A stretch of DNA of 64,000 nt. Origin: CAZFDT01 sp964518335. GTDB lineage: Bacteria; Planctomycetota; Phycisphaerae; Phycisphaerales; Phycisphaeraceae. The translations under genes and the position numbers were made by a program. The DNA lies in assembly GCA_964518335.1 (NCBI GenBank), contig CAZFDT010000015.1, positions 1 through 64,000 of the forward strand, read 5' to 3'. Under the pieces are notes generated by a model. The model saw nothing but the letters and a program-made list of their open reading frames with translations. It was not told the DNA's origin and searched no databases. Below, one piece after another: positions 44,088 through 53,266 of this stretch (its first letter is position 1; every line of letters begins with the position of its first letter).

Positions 44088-44645
44088 ATGGGCGATGAAC
44101 GAGTGCAACCGGGCCGACGCATCGCGGTCGTGGAGACCAGCGGCTCGGGCAAGTCGCACGTGGCCCGCGCACTGGCGCTGCGGCTGAATATCCCATTCGT
44201 CTGTAACGATTCGATTATCTGGCGGCCCAACTGGACGCCGACGCCACGGCCGGACAGGCTCGCACTCTTCGATGCGGCGCTGGCGGGTCCGGCGTGGACG
44301 TTCGACGGTAACTTCGGCTCACTCAAAGACCCGGAGGACCACCTCATCCTGCAGCGCATCGACACGCTGGTCTGGCTCGACCTGCCGCGCTGGCTGGCAC
44401 ACTGGCAACTGCTTCGCCGTACCATCATCCGCGCATGGACGAAGCAACCCCTCTGGCATGACAACCGCGAAACCTGGCGACAAAGCTTCGCCTCGCGCGA
44501 CTCGATCCTCTGGTGGGCGGTAAAAACCCATCGCCACTACCACCGCAACTACGCCCGTCTCTTCGCCGATCCCCGTGCCGCCGATGTCCGCAAGGTCCAC
44601 CTGAGCTCTCGCCGCCAGATCAACGCCTGGCTGGCATCCCTATGA
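44088..44645 (+). CDS. FlaR/adenylate-kinase-like P-loop protein with altered Walker A
   Basis: The protein has 185 residues and resembles the DNA topology modulation protein FlaR / AAA-like kinase group: an N-terminal P-loop, FDGNFGSL, DTLVWLDLPRWLAHWQLLRRT, the W-rich region and a C-terminal VHLSSRRQINAWL. The P-loop reads ETSGSGKS, where the first Gly of GxxGxGKS is Glu (codon GAG; GGG would restore it). Activity may therefore be reduced, or this may be a family variant. The gene follows eda after 11 bases. Confidence 0.75.
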   Translation: MGDERVQPGRRIAVVETSGSGKSHVARALALRLNIPFVCNDSIIWRPNWTPTPRPDRLALFDAALAGPAWTFDGNFGSLKDPEDHLILQRIDTLVWLDLPRWLAHWQLLRRTIIRAWTKQPLWHDNRETWRQSFASRDSILWWAVKTHRHYHRNYARLFADPRAADVRKVHLSSRRQINAWLASL

Positions 44646-44666
44646 CAGACGCAGGCATCCGCTGCG

Positions 44667-46286
44667 CTACCGGGCATACTCTACCGTCCGCATCTCGCGC
44701 AGCACCGTCACGCGGATTTCGCCGGGGAAGGTCATCTCCTCGCTGACACGCTTGGCGATGTCGCGGGCGATGTAGGTGCAGTTGGCGTCATCGACCTGCT
44801 CGGGATCGACGATCACGCGCACCTCGCGGCCGGCCTGGATGGCGAAGGCCTGACGCACGCCCTTCATGCTCGTCGCGATCGCTTCGAGCTGCTCGAGGCG
44901 CTTGATGTAACGCTCCAGCGTCTCGCGCCGCGCCCCGGGGCGGCTGCCGCTGATGGCGTCGGCGGCAATGACGATCGGCGTGTAGGGCGTCGTCGCCGGG
45001 ATGTCGTTGTGATGCCCCCCGATGGCGTTGAGCACCGCCTCGGTCTCCCCGAACTTACGGCAGAAGTCCATGCCGATCTGCGGATGCCCGCCCTCGACCT
45101 CGTGGTCCATCGCCTTGCCGATGTCGTGCAGGAACCCGCACCGCCGCGCCAGCGTGCCGTCGAGACCGAGCTGGTCGGCGATCACCTGGCACAGGTACGC
45201 CACCTCCATCGAGTGACGCAGGATGTTCTGTCCATAACTGGTGCGGTACTGCAGTCGCCCCATCATCTCGCTGATGCGCGGGTGCAGACCGGGGATGTGC
45301 GCCTCCACGCACGCGTCCTTGCCGAACTTGATGATCTTCTGCTGCGTGTCCTTGGTCACCTGCTCGACGATCTCCTCGATGCGCGACGGGTGGATGCGGC
45401 CGTCCTCGATGAGCTTCTGCAGACTCTCCCCGGCGATGGCGCGGCGGATCGGATCGAAGCACGACACCACGATCACCCCGGGCGTGTCATCGACGATGAC
45501 ATCCACGCCGGTGGCTTTCTCGAACGCCCGGATGTTGCGGCCCTCGCGCCCGATTACGCGGCCCTTCATGTCGTCCGACGGGATCGCCACCGCCGTCACC
45601 GTCGAGTCGGCGGTGTGCTCGCTGGCGTAACGCTGGATCGCCTGCAGCGTGATCTCCTGCGCCTTGGTCCGAGCCTCCTCCTCGGCACGCTCGATCGTCT
45701 GCTGAATGATCTTCGCCGCGTCGTGCTGGCACTCGTGCTCGACAGCCTTGAGCGCCTCGCGCCGCGCGTCCTCCTCGCTGAGGTGGCCGATCCGCAGCAG
45801 CGCCTGCTTCTGCTCGTCGGCGGCCGTCGCCAGCAACTCGCGCCGCTTGGCCACCAGCTCGTCAATCTCCTCCTCCTTGCCCGCCACCACCTGCTCGCGC
45901 TGCTTGAGCCTGGCGTCCACGTCCTGCAGGTATTTCTCCTTCGTGGCCAGCACCTCCAGCTTCTGATCGAGGTTGTCCTCGCGCTTGGTCAGACGCCGCT
46001 CGGCCTCGTCGAGCTTGCGCCGGGCGTCTTCGGTCTCCTTCTCGAACGCCTTGCGCAACTGCACCACCTCGTTACGCGCGTCCAGCTCAAGCTTGCGCTT
46101 GAGCACCTCGGCCTCGCCTTCGGCGTCCTTGACAATCCGCTGCGCATCCTGCCTGGCCGTCCCCATCGTCTTGGCGTTGAACGCCCGACCCAGCAGCCAG
46201 CTCGCGCCGGCCCCCAACGCGAACGCCAGCACGATCAGCACCAGTTCCATCGTCTCGATCTGAGCCAATACCAGAGGCAGGTTCAC
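44667..46286 (-). CDS. rny: Ribonuclease Y
   Basis: This membrane-anchored endoribonuclease initiates mRNA decay. The protein has 539 residues: an N-terminal membrane helix (~12-32), a long coiled coil (~35-210), a KH domain with MKGRVIGREGRNIRAFE, and an HD domain with RHSMEVAYLC, FLHDIGKAMDHE and IGGHHND. The C-terminus EIRVTVLREMRTVEYAR is the family end. Length is normal. Confidence 0.97.
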   Translation of the reverse strand: MNLPLVLAQIETMELVLIVLAFALGAGASWLLGRAFNAKTMGTARQDAQRIVKDAEGEAEVLKRKLELDARNEVVQLRKAFEKETEDARRKLDEAERRLTKREDNLDQKLEVLATKEKYLQDVDARLKQREQVVAGKEEEIDELVAKRRELLATAADEQKQALLRIGHLSEEDARREALKAVEHECQHDAAKIIQQTIERAEEEARTKAQEITLQAIQRYASEHTADSTVTAVAIPSDDMKGRVIGREGRNIRAFEKATGVDVIVDDTPGVIVVSCFDPIRRAIAGESLQKLIEDGRIHPSRIEEIVEQVTKDTQQKIIKFGKDACVEAHIPGLHPRISEMMGRLQYRTSYGQNILRHSMEVAYLCQVIADQLGLDGTLARRCGFLHDIGKAMDHEVEGGHPQIGMDFCRKFGETEAVLNAIGGHHNDIPATTPYTPIVIAADAISGSRPGARRETLERYIKRLEQLEAIATSMKGVRQAFAIQAGREVRVIVDPEQVDDANCTYIARDIAKRVSEEMTFPGEIRVTVLREMRTVEYAR

Positions 46287-46863
46287 GGGCTATCCCCTTT
46301 CTCCGCACGTCCCGGCGACCGTCACGGCACGGACGCCGGCGCGGGTTGGTTGGGGCACGAGAGGTGGGGCAGCCGTCGCATCACGCACCGACGCGACATC
46401 CCGCCAACCGAAGAGGGGAACGATCAGCCTGTCAGATTGGCCAATGCAACAGCTTCAGGCCCGGGCAACCCCCCGCCAAGGCCGAGGGACCCGCCGCGAC
46501 GCTCCGCCACCCCTTTCGGGCGACGGCCTCGCAGGCAGGTGACACAATCGCCCGCGCACGCTTGCCGTGTGCGGGCCGGGAACGGAAACGGGGCGGAAGC
46601 TGGTAGGCATCGTCAATCTATGCACTCCCGTTCAAAGGAGCGGCCGACGACCCGCCTCAGGCGAATCGCCATGCTGATCGGCCCAGGTCCACGGCCAGGC
46701 GCCAAACAGTCGCCCGACCTCCCGTGCCGGTTGTCAACCCGCAAAGCAGTCCCGAACAATCCTCCTCTGCATACGCCCCATGTTAACCCCCAGTTCAACA
46801 CACCGTCAACCGCGCCCCCTCGCCCCCCGCCCGAGGCTCATGACGACTGGCGCGAGGTGCGCG
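46287..46863. other. Gene-poor region upstream of rny
   Basis: No frame with convincing codon use or start signal was found. The stretch presumably holds the rny promoter near 46290-46450. No repeat or RNA was recognised. Confidence 0.4.
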
Positions 46864-47082
46864 TCAGCCGCCTACACGATCGAGCTTCAACTCGGCGAAC
46901 GGCTCGGCGAGGTCGGTGCGGAACAGGCGCACCACGCGCGAGGCGTCGCCGTCGGCACGCACCGCGGCGTCGGGTGTCAAGGCGACTCCGTGGCGGAGCG
47001 GAAGTCTGATCCCGTGTGCGTGGGTGACGGGTCCGGGGATGAGGGGTTCGGTAGCCAGATCCTGAATCGGTGGGTCGGCCAT
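46864..47082 (-). CDS. Possible small protein after the pseudopilin gene
   Basis: A 72-residue frame whose ATG directly follows the pseudopilin TGA (TGAATG), so it could be translationally coupled. It has no signal peptide, membrane segment or family resemblance. High-GC chance frames are common here, so treat it as tentative. Confidence 0.3.
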   Translation of the reverse strand: MADPPIQDLATEPLIPGPVTHAHGIRLPLRHGVALTPDAAVRADGDASRVVRLFRTDLAEPFAELKLDRVGG

Positions 47083-47883
47083 TCACCACCAGGTGCTCCA
47101 GGGGCCGGCGACGTATCGCTCTTGCATCTGGGAGAAGGGCGACCACTGCACGTCACCGCGGAGACGGCCGATGTTGGTGCCCTCAGGTTGCTTGTTCGCG
47201 TCGCGATGGGCGACAGACCAGCCGCCGCTGAACTGCAGTGTGCCGTAGTCGGTTTCATTGATGTCCACCACGACAGGAAGCTGCGGATCATCATCCATGC
47301 GCTTGACAATCCAGGGTATGGCGCCGGGGATGGCCATGTGAGCGTTGGTGTGAAAGTTGTAGCCGGTGTAATAGTGGGTTTTGCCGGGCTCGGAACCGGC
47401 CACATCTTCCCACCACTGTTTGGCGGTGAAGCCGTAATAGTGTGCCGGCAAATCCCTGGCGAATTGGGGACAAATGAAGATCTCAACGTTCTTGCCGTAA
47501 GGGAAAATGGGATAGCTGCCGCTGGATGACTGCAGAGGCAGGGGAGGCAGCGGCGGCAAAGGCGGCAAGGGGTCGGAAGAGGACCCTTCGGCCATGAAAG
47601 GATGCGCATTGAAGTAGTGCGGGAGCAGGCGCAACGCCATGGATTTCTGGATATAGCCGTTGACCGAGGTGTTGGCCCCGCCGGTGTTGGGCAGGTTCCC
47701 CCGGTGATCCACCGCGTAATGGATGAAGCCGATCAGATGCGTGTGCTCGTTGCTGGCGCACAACGTTTTGCGCGCGGCGTCGCGAGCCTTCCCCAGCGAA
47801 GGCAAGAGCAACGCGATGAGTATCGAGATGATGCTCATCACGACCAACAACTCGATCAGCGTGAAGGCTTTTCTGGTAGTCAT
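47083..47883 (-). CDS. Second pseudopilin-like secreted protein
   Basis: The protein has 266 residues with a prepilin signal (MTTRKAFTLIELLVVMSIIS) cleaved before Phe7. The mature part carries a PLPPLPPLPPLPL run at ~105-117 and aromatic-rich C-terminal blocks (YYTGYNFHTNAHMAIPG, WSVAHRD). The NIGRLRGDVQW segment near the end resembles the end of planctomycete pseudopilin proteins that bear a DG-H-type motif, but the motif itself is not intact. Single gene with its own promoter; partner unknown. Confidence 0.85.
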   Translation of the reverse strand: MTTRKAFTLIELLVVMSIISILIALLLPSLGKARDAARKTLCASNEHTHLIGFIHYAVDHRGNLPNTGGANTSVNGYIQKSMALRLLPHYFNAHPFMAEGSSSDPLPPLPPLPPLPLQSSSGSYPIFPYGKNVEIFICPQFARDLPAHYYGFTAKQWWEDVAGSEPGKTHYYTGYNFHTNAHMAIPGAIPWIVKRMDDDPQLPVVVDINETDYGTLQFSGGWSVAHRDANKQPEGTNIGRLRGDVQWSPFSQMQERYVAGPWSTWW

Positions 47884-47980
47884 GGCTGGATTCCTGTTCC
47901 GTTTTTCGCCCCGCGGGATGCCGTTGTCAGCACTGGGCCACGAGTCCCGAAATCGTCGAAATCCAAGTTGACTTCACATT

Positions 47981-48008
47981 AAGTTATCCATCTCGGGCGG
48001 CGAGTCAA
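47981..48008 (-). promoter_or_regulatory. Promoter of the second pseudopilin gene
   Basis: Minus strand: -35 TTGACT (48003-48008), 16-base spacer, -10 TAACTT (47981-47986). Leader of about 90 nt. The remaining 48009-48261 shows no gene. Confidence 0.5.
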
Positions 48009-48261
48009 GAGGAATTTTTCCGAATCAGGGAAAATCCCTATGCGAGGGCTTCGACCGGCCGATCAGGCGGCCGGTCGCAAGTGTGTGCGGAGCCGCCAAG
48101 CAACCGGGACGGGAAACGGGAGCAGGCGCTCGGGGGCGATTCCTGTTGATAGGAAACTTGATGCCGTGTGTGCGTGAGTGGGCGATCCGGGTGCTGGGGC
48201 GTAAGGGAAGCGATGGGCGCGGGGTCGGCCGGGTTGTTGCAGTGGCCCTTGGGGAGGGAGG

Positions 48262-48750
48262 TCAGGGCTGAGGGGGCGTGACGATGCCTTGTTCGTCGTA
48301 GAAGAGGAGGCCGGGGTGGAGGGTGAGCAGGCCGCCGGAGGCCTGGGCGGGGTCGCGGTAGGCGTCGATGCCGTAGTGGTAGAAGCCGCCGCCCATTTCG
48401 ATGCGCAGGCGGTCGCCGTCGATGCGGATGTAGCCCGGCTTGAGGTGCAGGATGACCGGCGGCAGCGCGGGGTCGCGCGGATCGACGGTGTCGGTGGGGT
48501 TGGACCATGCCATGTCCTGGCGGAAGCGGTCGCGGTGATCCAGCACGTACATGCAGGCGTGGTACAGGTTGGCGTGATTGGTGTGGTACAGCAGCGTGCG
48601 CTGCCGCTGGCGGATCTGGTCGTCGGCGGTGGCCAGCCAGTAGCAGAAGGCGAAGGCGATGCGTAACCCGAAGAAGACGGCGAACAGCGCGGCCAGAGCA
48701 AAAGGCGCCAGGACGATCGACAGCACGATTCGCTTGCTGCGTCGGGTCAT
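48262..48750 (-). CDS. Small membrane-anchored protein of unknown function
   Basis: The protein has 162 residues. One N-terminal helix (VLSIVLAPFALAALFAVFFGL, ~9-34) anchors a soluble domain containing LPPVILHLKPGYIRIDGDRLRIEMGGGFYHYG, which looks like a small beta fold. GGGAGC precedes the ATG. I do not recognise the family and the neighbours give no clue. Confidence 0.65.
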   Translation of the reverse strand: MTRRSKRIVLSIVLAPFALAALFAVFFGLRIAFAFCYWLATADDQIRQRQRTLLYHTNHANLYHACMYVLDHRDRFRQDMAWSNPTDTVDPRDPALPPVILHLKPGYIRIDGDRLRIEMGGGFYHYGIDAYRDPAQASGGLLTLHPGLLFYDEQGIVTPPQP

Positions 48751-48850
48751 GATCGGCTCCCGCGGCGGCCACGCCCATCATCGGACAGATGCGATGGCAG
48801 GCGATGTCAGGATAGCCTCCCGGCGACGATGCCGATGCGTCGGAGCAGTG

Positions 48851-49191
48851 CCGCTCGGGAAAAAATCCATGGGCGATGGGAATCGACCTATTCACCGCGC
48901 GGGGCGGGGGTAGAATGAAGTGTTGCAGTGGACGGGGGGGGGGAGGGGGGGAGCGGGTATGGGGTATCGGGTATCGGGTGTCGGGTGTCGGGTGTCGGAA
49001 GGCAGAATGCAAAATGCAAAGGGCAAAAGGGGTCAGGGAACAGGGATCAGGGGTCGCAAGGCAATGGGAGTGGTCGCATGCCGTGGTTTGGCTTCACATC
49101 ATCCATCATCCATCAGCCGTGTCGCCGGAGGTCCACTGCTATGTTGGCGGGCGCATCGACTGGTGAAGATGAAAACCCAGTGATTCCGATT
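48851..49191 (+). repeat. Composite repeat, copy 1
   Basis: In order: GGGAAAAAATCC; GGGCGGGGGTAGAATGAAG; GTTGCAGTGGAC plus a G-run; six GGGTATC/GGGTGTC heptads (48955-48996); ATGCAAAATGCAAA; AGGGATC-type heptads; GTCGCAAGGCAATGGGAGTGG; CGTGGTTTGGCTTCACATCA; and the end GCATCGACTGGTGAAGATGAAAACCCAGTGATT. The same modules in the same order form copy 2 on the other strand at 50714-51011. There is no reading frame with a transposase. A third copy ends at 1-29. Confidence 0.9.
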
Positions 49192-49378
49192 AACGGGTCG
49201 CTGCGGTCATGGCGCCGGCGGCACCGGCGAGCGGCAGATTGTAGGCGTCAAGTCGCTGCGGGTCGACCGGATCGTCGCCGAGCTGACGATGATCGTGGTC
49301 TGGGTCCTCGTCGTCGGCGTGAGCGACTTGCTGGCCACCGGTCAGCAGCCGGTGGAGGACCGCATCGTGCCTTACTGA
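49190..49378 (+). pseudogene. Truncated C-terminal gene remnant
   Basis: An open frame without a start codon begins at the repeat boundary and ends at TGA 49376-49378. It includes the hydrophobic run LTMIVVWVLVVGVSDLLATG and has third-position GC use like real genes. It looks like the tail of a membrane protein cut off by the repeat. Too short to assign. Confidence 0.35.
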
Positions 49379-49494
49379 CGCGAGTCGATGGGCGACGGGA
49401 CGGGCCGAAGCCGATGCGTTAGAATGCTTGGTTCCAGCCGGCCGCCCCGATGCGCGGTCTGCGTTTCGCACCATTGCCTGCGAGCTTTCAGACG

Positions 49495-50700
49495 ATGACC
49501 GCTGCCACGATCGCGCCTCACACGCCCGCCGGGGACGCCGGCCTGCGCCAACGCCTGCTGACGCCCGGCCCGACCGCCGTGCCCCCGCAAGTGCTCGAAG
49601 AGATGGCCAGGCCCATCATCCACCACCGCACCAAGCAGTTTCGCGGGATTTTCAAGGAACTGGGCAAGCAACTGCAGTGGCTATACCAGACGACGGGGCC
49701 GGTGGTGAGCATAGCCGGCAGCGGGACGACGGCGTTCGAGGCGGCCCAGGTGAGCCTGGTCCGGCCGGGCAGCACGGTCATCACCGTCGCCGGGGGCAAG
49801 TTCGGCGAGCGCTGGCAGGACGTGTACGACGCCTATGCCGCCGCGCTCAACCTCAACATCATCCGCATCAACCACGCCTGGGGCACGCCCGCCCCGCTCG
49901 ACCAGATCGAGTTCACCCTGCGTGAGCACCCGCAGGCCAGCCTCGTCACCGTCGTCCACAGCGAGACGAGCACCGCCACCGTCAGCGACGTGAAGGCCAT
50001 TGCCGCCCTCACCCAGAACACCGACGCCCTGCTTGTGGTCGATGGCATCACCAGCGTCGGGGCCATGCCCGTGGCGATGGATGACTGGGGGATCGACTGC
50101 CTGGTGACCGGCTCGCAGAAGGCGCTGATGCTGCCGCCGGGCCTGGGTTACGTCGGGCTGGGGCCGCGGGCGCTCAAGCGGATGGACGCCATCGCCCACA
50201 AGCTGCCGGCGTACAACCTGGACCTGCGCAAGTGGGTCAAGAGCTGGAAGGACGACGACGTGCCCTTCACCCCGCCGGTGTCGCTGCTGCGGGCGCAGAA
50301 GGTGGCCTTGGACATGATCCAGCAGACGGGGCTGGACGAGACGTTCGCCCGCACCCGCCGCCTGGCCGACGGCGCCGGCGCCGCCTTCGCCGCCATGGGC
50401 CTGCGCCTCATCAGCCAAAGCCCCAGCGACTCGGTCACCGGCGCGTTCTATCCCAAGGGCATCGACGACGCCAAGTTCCGCGGCGCCTGCCGCGATGTCC
50501 ACGGCATCCACCTCGCCGGCGGACAGGACGGCCGCGGCGCCAAGTGGAAAATCAGCATCTTCCGCATCAGCCATATGGGCTTCGTCGATGCCGACGACAC
50601 CGTCGCCGGCCTCGCCGCCATCGCCGGCGAATTCAACGCCCAGGGCTACCGCGTCGATACCCCCCGCGCGCTCGAAGCCTTCCACACCGCCCACGGCTGA
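49495..50700 (+). CDS. Class V aminotransferase (alanine/serine-glyoxylate type)
   Basis: The protein has about 401 residues from the ATG at 49495; the frame stays open 15 codons further. Fold type I PLP enzyme of the AGXT/SPT group: LLTPGPTAVPPQVLEEMA, the SGTTAFEAA loop, HSETSTATVSDVKAI, VVDGITSVGAMPVAMDDWGID and the PLP lysine in TGSQKALMLPPG. It converts glyoxylate with alanine or serine to glycine, or acts in a phosphonate or purine side route. It is the only intact gene between the two inverted repeats. Confidence 0.9.
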   Translation: MTAATIAPHTPAGDAGLRQRLLTPGPTAVPPQVLEEMARPIIHHRTKQFRGIFKELGKQLQWLYQTTGPVVSIAGSGTTAFEAAQVSLVRPGSTVITVAGGKFGERWQDVYDAYAAALNLNIIRINHAWGTPAPLDQIEFTLREHPQASLVTVVHSETSTATVSDVKAIAALTQNTDALLVVDGITSVGAMPVAMDDWGIDCLVTGSQKALMLPPGLGYVGLGPRALKRMDAIAHKLPAYNLDLRKWVKSWKDDDVPFTPPVSLLRAQKVALDMIQQTGLDETFARTRRLADGAGAAFAAMGLRLISQSPSDSVTGAFYPKGIDDAKFRGACRDVHGIHLAGGQDGRGAKWKISIFRISHMGFVDADDTVAGLAAIAGEFNAQGYRVDTPRALEAFHTAHG

Positions 50701-50713
50701 CCCCCGTTGCTCA

Positions 50714-51011
50714 CAATCACTGGGTTTTCATCTTCACCAGTCGATGCGCCACCCAACTCGGCAGTGGCCCTCTGGAGGCATGTCTGATTTCTGATGTCTG
50801 ATGTGAAGCCAAACCACGTCATGCGGCCACTCCCATCGCCTTGCGACCCTGGACTCCTGTGCCCCTCCCATTTTCCCCTTTGCCTTTTGCATTTTGCCTT
50901 TCCATACCCGATACCCGATACCCGACACCTCCTCCCCCCGTCCACTGCAACGCTTCATTCTACCCCCGCCCGGTGCGGCGCATAGTCCTCGCCGGGGATT
51001 TTTCCCGCGGT
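50714..51011 (-). repeat. Composite repeat, copy 2 (inverted)
   Basis: Reverse complement of copy 1 with the same module order. It runs from AATCACTGGGTTTTCATCTTCACCAGTCGATGCGCC at the gene-proximal end, through GATACCC/GACACCC heptads (50903-50929) and GTCCACTGCAAC, to the TAGAATGAAG and GGGAAAAATCC ends. Fixed flanks are close to identical; heptad number and linker sequences differ. Confidence 0.9.
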
Positions 51012-51478
51012 GGAGGTCCGGGGGCGAATCAGGTTCTCGCGCACCTGATCCAGGTGTCGCCTGTTTAGCCCCGCCGCCTGCGGCGGGCGCCACGGCCGCA
51101 GACACATTGCCGCCGCCACGTCCCCGCCGGGAGTTCCCCCATGCGTCGCCCCTGGCCGTGCCCGCCGCACGATCCGTCCCATCCTACCGTGCGGCTGCAG
51201 TGAACCCATATTCAGGATCAGACCCGTTTCGATACCTCTTTTCGTCATCTTCCCCTATTCCTCCCTGATGAGAGTTCACTCACGTCTTGACGGTCGTCTC
51301 TATGTGCCGCCGAAAAGAATACCCAACATAGACAACAGTCCAGACGGCTCACGTAACATTACGAGTTGCACCTTCGCGACGACGATGGCATTCCCCGGTG
51401 CGGAGAATAGTGATGTCCATAAGTTCGACACTGAGTAATGAGGTGCTCCCCATGCGCTGGGCGCGCATCCGGTAGGAG
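51012..51478. other. Gene-free region between repeat copy 2 and modC
   Basis: No frame with gene-like codon use. Base composition is less GC-rich than the surroundings around 51200-51440. No hairpin or ModE-type palindrome was recognised. It may be the decayed remains of other sequence or the 3' region of the mod operon. Confidence 0.4.
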
Positions 51479-52561
51479 TCACGCGAGTTGTTCGGTGGCG
51501 GAGGCTTTGAGGAGGCAGGTGACGGGTTGGCCGGGGTGGAGGTTGAGGTCGCGGCAGGCGGCTGGCGTGAGGTGAGCCCAGAGGGTTTGGCCAGCGTCCA
51601 CTGCAACGTAGATGCGGTGGCCTGCGGCGGGGTCGGTGACGTGGACGATGTCGCGGACGATGCCGCGGAGGTGGTTTCGCATGCTGATGCGCGGCGTGTC
51701 GTCGAGGGTGAGGGCGACGTCGCGGGGGAGGCAGCGGACGTAAGCGGTGTCGTCGCCGGTGGGGCGGGGGAGGAAGAAAGGTTGATCGCCGAGTCGGCCT
51801 TCGCTGTGGTCGCCGACCTGTCGCACCTGGTCGATGCGCAGGAGGTTGATCGGGCCGGGATGGCTGACCATGGTGGTGAGGGTGGCGCGGTCGAGGGTGG
51901 GGTGAACCGGTCCGTGATCGACGACGCGGCCGGCCTCGAGCACGACGACGTGTCGGGCCAGGCGGCGGACGGCGAGCTGGTCGTGGCTGACCAGGAGCAT
52001 GGGCAGTCGCCAGTGCTCGTGGACGTGCTGGAGGTGGTCGAGGATGCGATCGCGCAGGGCCTCGTCGAGTCCGGTGAGCGGCTCGTCCATGACGAGGAGT
52101 CGAGGCTGGGCGAGCAGGGCGCGGCCGAGGGCGACGCGGCGTTGCTGGCCGCCGCTGAGCTGAGCGGGGTAGCGGTCGAGGAGGTCGCGCAGCTCGAGGA
52201 CCTGCACGACGTCATCGAGCGCGATGGCGCGTGAGGTGGCGGCGGCCATGCCGTAGCGCAGGTTGGCCAGCACGGTGCGGTGGGGAAAGAGCAGGTGGTC
52301 CTGAAAGACGACGCCGAGTCGGCGGCGGTGCGGAGGGGTCCACTGTCGCGTGGCGCGGTCCACGACGGTCTGGCCCTGGATCTGGATCGAGCCGTGGCGA
52401 GGGCGGAGCAGTCCGGCGACGAGGGCCAGGCAGGTGCTTTTGCCGCTGCCGGAGGGTCCGAACAGCGCCGAGACGCCGTCGGGCAGGGCGAACGATGCGT
52501 CGAGGCCGAAGCCGCGCCCGTATTGGAAGCGACATTGGAACGTGAGGGCGTCGGCGCTCAT
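51479..52561 (-). CDS. modC: Molybdate ABC transporter ATPase
   Basis: The protein has 360 residues from the ATG at 52561, which overlaps the modB stop by 4 bases (ATGA). Walker A is GPSGSGKST (35-43), then VVFQDHLLFPHRTV (Q-loop), the signature LSGGQQRRVALGRALL and MDEPLTGLD (Walker B). The C-terminal ~70 residues are a MOP/TOBE-like domain (SMRNHLRGIVRDIVHV... LNLHPGQPVTCLLKA) that binds molybdate in this family. It is the last gene of modABC. Confidence 0.95.
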   Translation of the reverse strand: MSADALTFQCRFQYGRGFGLDASFALPDGVSALFGPSGSGKSTCLALVAGLLRPRHGSIQIQGQTVVDRATRQWTPPHRRRLGVVFQDHLLFPHRTVLANLRYGMAAATSRAIALDDVVQVLELRDLLDRYPAQLSGGQQRRVALGRALLAQPRLLVMDEPLTGLDEALRDRILDHLQHVHEHWRLPMLLVSHDQLAVRRLARHVVVLEAGRVVDHGPVHPTLDRATLTTMVSHPGPINLLRIDQVRQVGDHSEGRLGDQPFFLPRPTGDDTAYVRCLPRDVALTLDDTPRISMRNHLRGIVRDIVHVTDPAAGHRIYVAVDAGQTLWAHLTPAACRDLNLHPGQPVTCLLKASATEQLA

Positions 52562-53259
52562 GTCGCGTGCCCCCGTCGTCGGGCCCGGCGTTCGAGCCAT
52601 TCGCCGACGCCCAGCGCGGCGGCGGCGATGAGAATGGAGACGATGACCATGCGTTGGGCGCGGGCGATGCCGTCGGGCGACTCGATGACGGCGAAGATGT
52701 ACAGCGGCATGGTGCGCGTGTGGCCGGGAATGCTGCCGGCGATCATGATGGTGGCGCCGAACTCGCCGATGCTGCGTGCGAATCCGAGGATGGCGCCGGC
52801 GATGAGTCCGTGGCGGGCGAGGGGGACGGTGACGGTGAGGAAGACGCGCAAGGGGTTGGCGCCGAGGGTGCGGGCGGCGTGTTCGAGCCTGGCGTCGAGG
52901 CCGAGCATGGCGACGCGGATGGCGCGGACCATGAGCGGGAAGGCGATGACGGCCGAGGCCAGCGCCGCGGCGCGCCAGGTGAAGACGATCTGCAGGCCCA
53001 GCCAGCGGTCGAGGTGTCGGCCGACGAATCCCTGCGAGCCGAAGGTGATGAGCAGGAGGTAGCCGATGACGACGGGCGGGAGGACCAGGGGGAGGTTGAG
53101 CAGAGTTTCGACGGCGGCCTTGCCGGGGAAGTCGCGCCGCGCCAGCCACCAGGCCAGCAGCGTGGCGGGGGGCAGGCTGGCGACGACCGCCACCGTCGCC
53201 ACGAGGAGGCTCAAGCGCACCGCCTGCCACTCGTCCTGGGTCAGCCACAAGCCATCCAT
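52558..53259 (-). CDS. modB: Molybdate ABC transporter permease
   Basis: The protein has 233 residues with five or six membrane helices. Family blocks are PPVVIGYLLL, FTWRAAALASAVIAFPLM, and the EAA-type cytoplasmic loop RLEHAARTLGANPLRVFLTVTVPLA, followed by RSIGEFGATIMIAG, a hallmark of ModB. It starts 7 bases after modA and overlaps modC by 4 bases. Confidence 0.95.
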   Translation of the reverse strand: MDGLWLTQDEWQAVRLSLLVATVAVVASLPPATLLAWWLARRDFPGKAAVETLLNLPLVLPPVVIGYLLLITFGSQGFVGRHLDRWLGLQIVFTWRAAALASAVIAFPLMVRAIRVAMLGLDARLEHAARTLGANPLRVFLTVTVPLARHGLIAGAILGFARSIGEFGATIMIAGSIPGHTRTMPLYIFAVIESPDGIARAQRMVIVSILIAAAALGVGEWLERRARRRGHAT

Positions 53260-53266
53260 CGCCGGC

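Noticed and set aside
46613..46801. Small minus-strand frame upstream of rny
   Set aside because: No ribosome site, no neighbours, no recognisable motif.
48928..49422. Plus-strand frames across repeat copy 1
   Set aside because: The translation is of heptad repeats (GYGVSGIGCRVSGVG type) with no start signal; spurious products of the repeat.
51012..51478. Molybdenum cofactor riboswitch or ModE site near modABC
   Set aside because: The region is downstream of modC and no matching motif was seen here or before modA.
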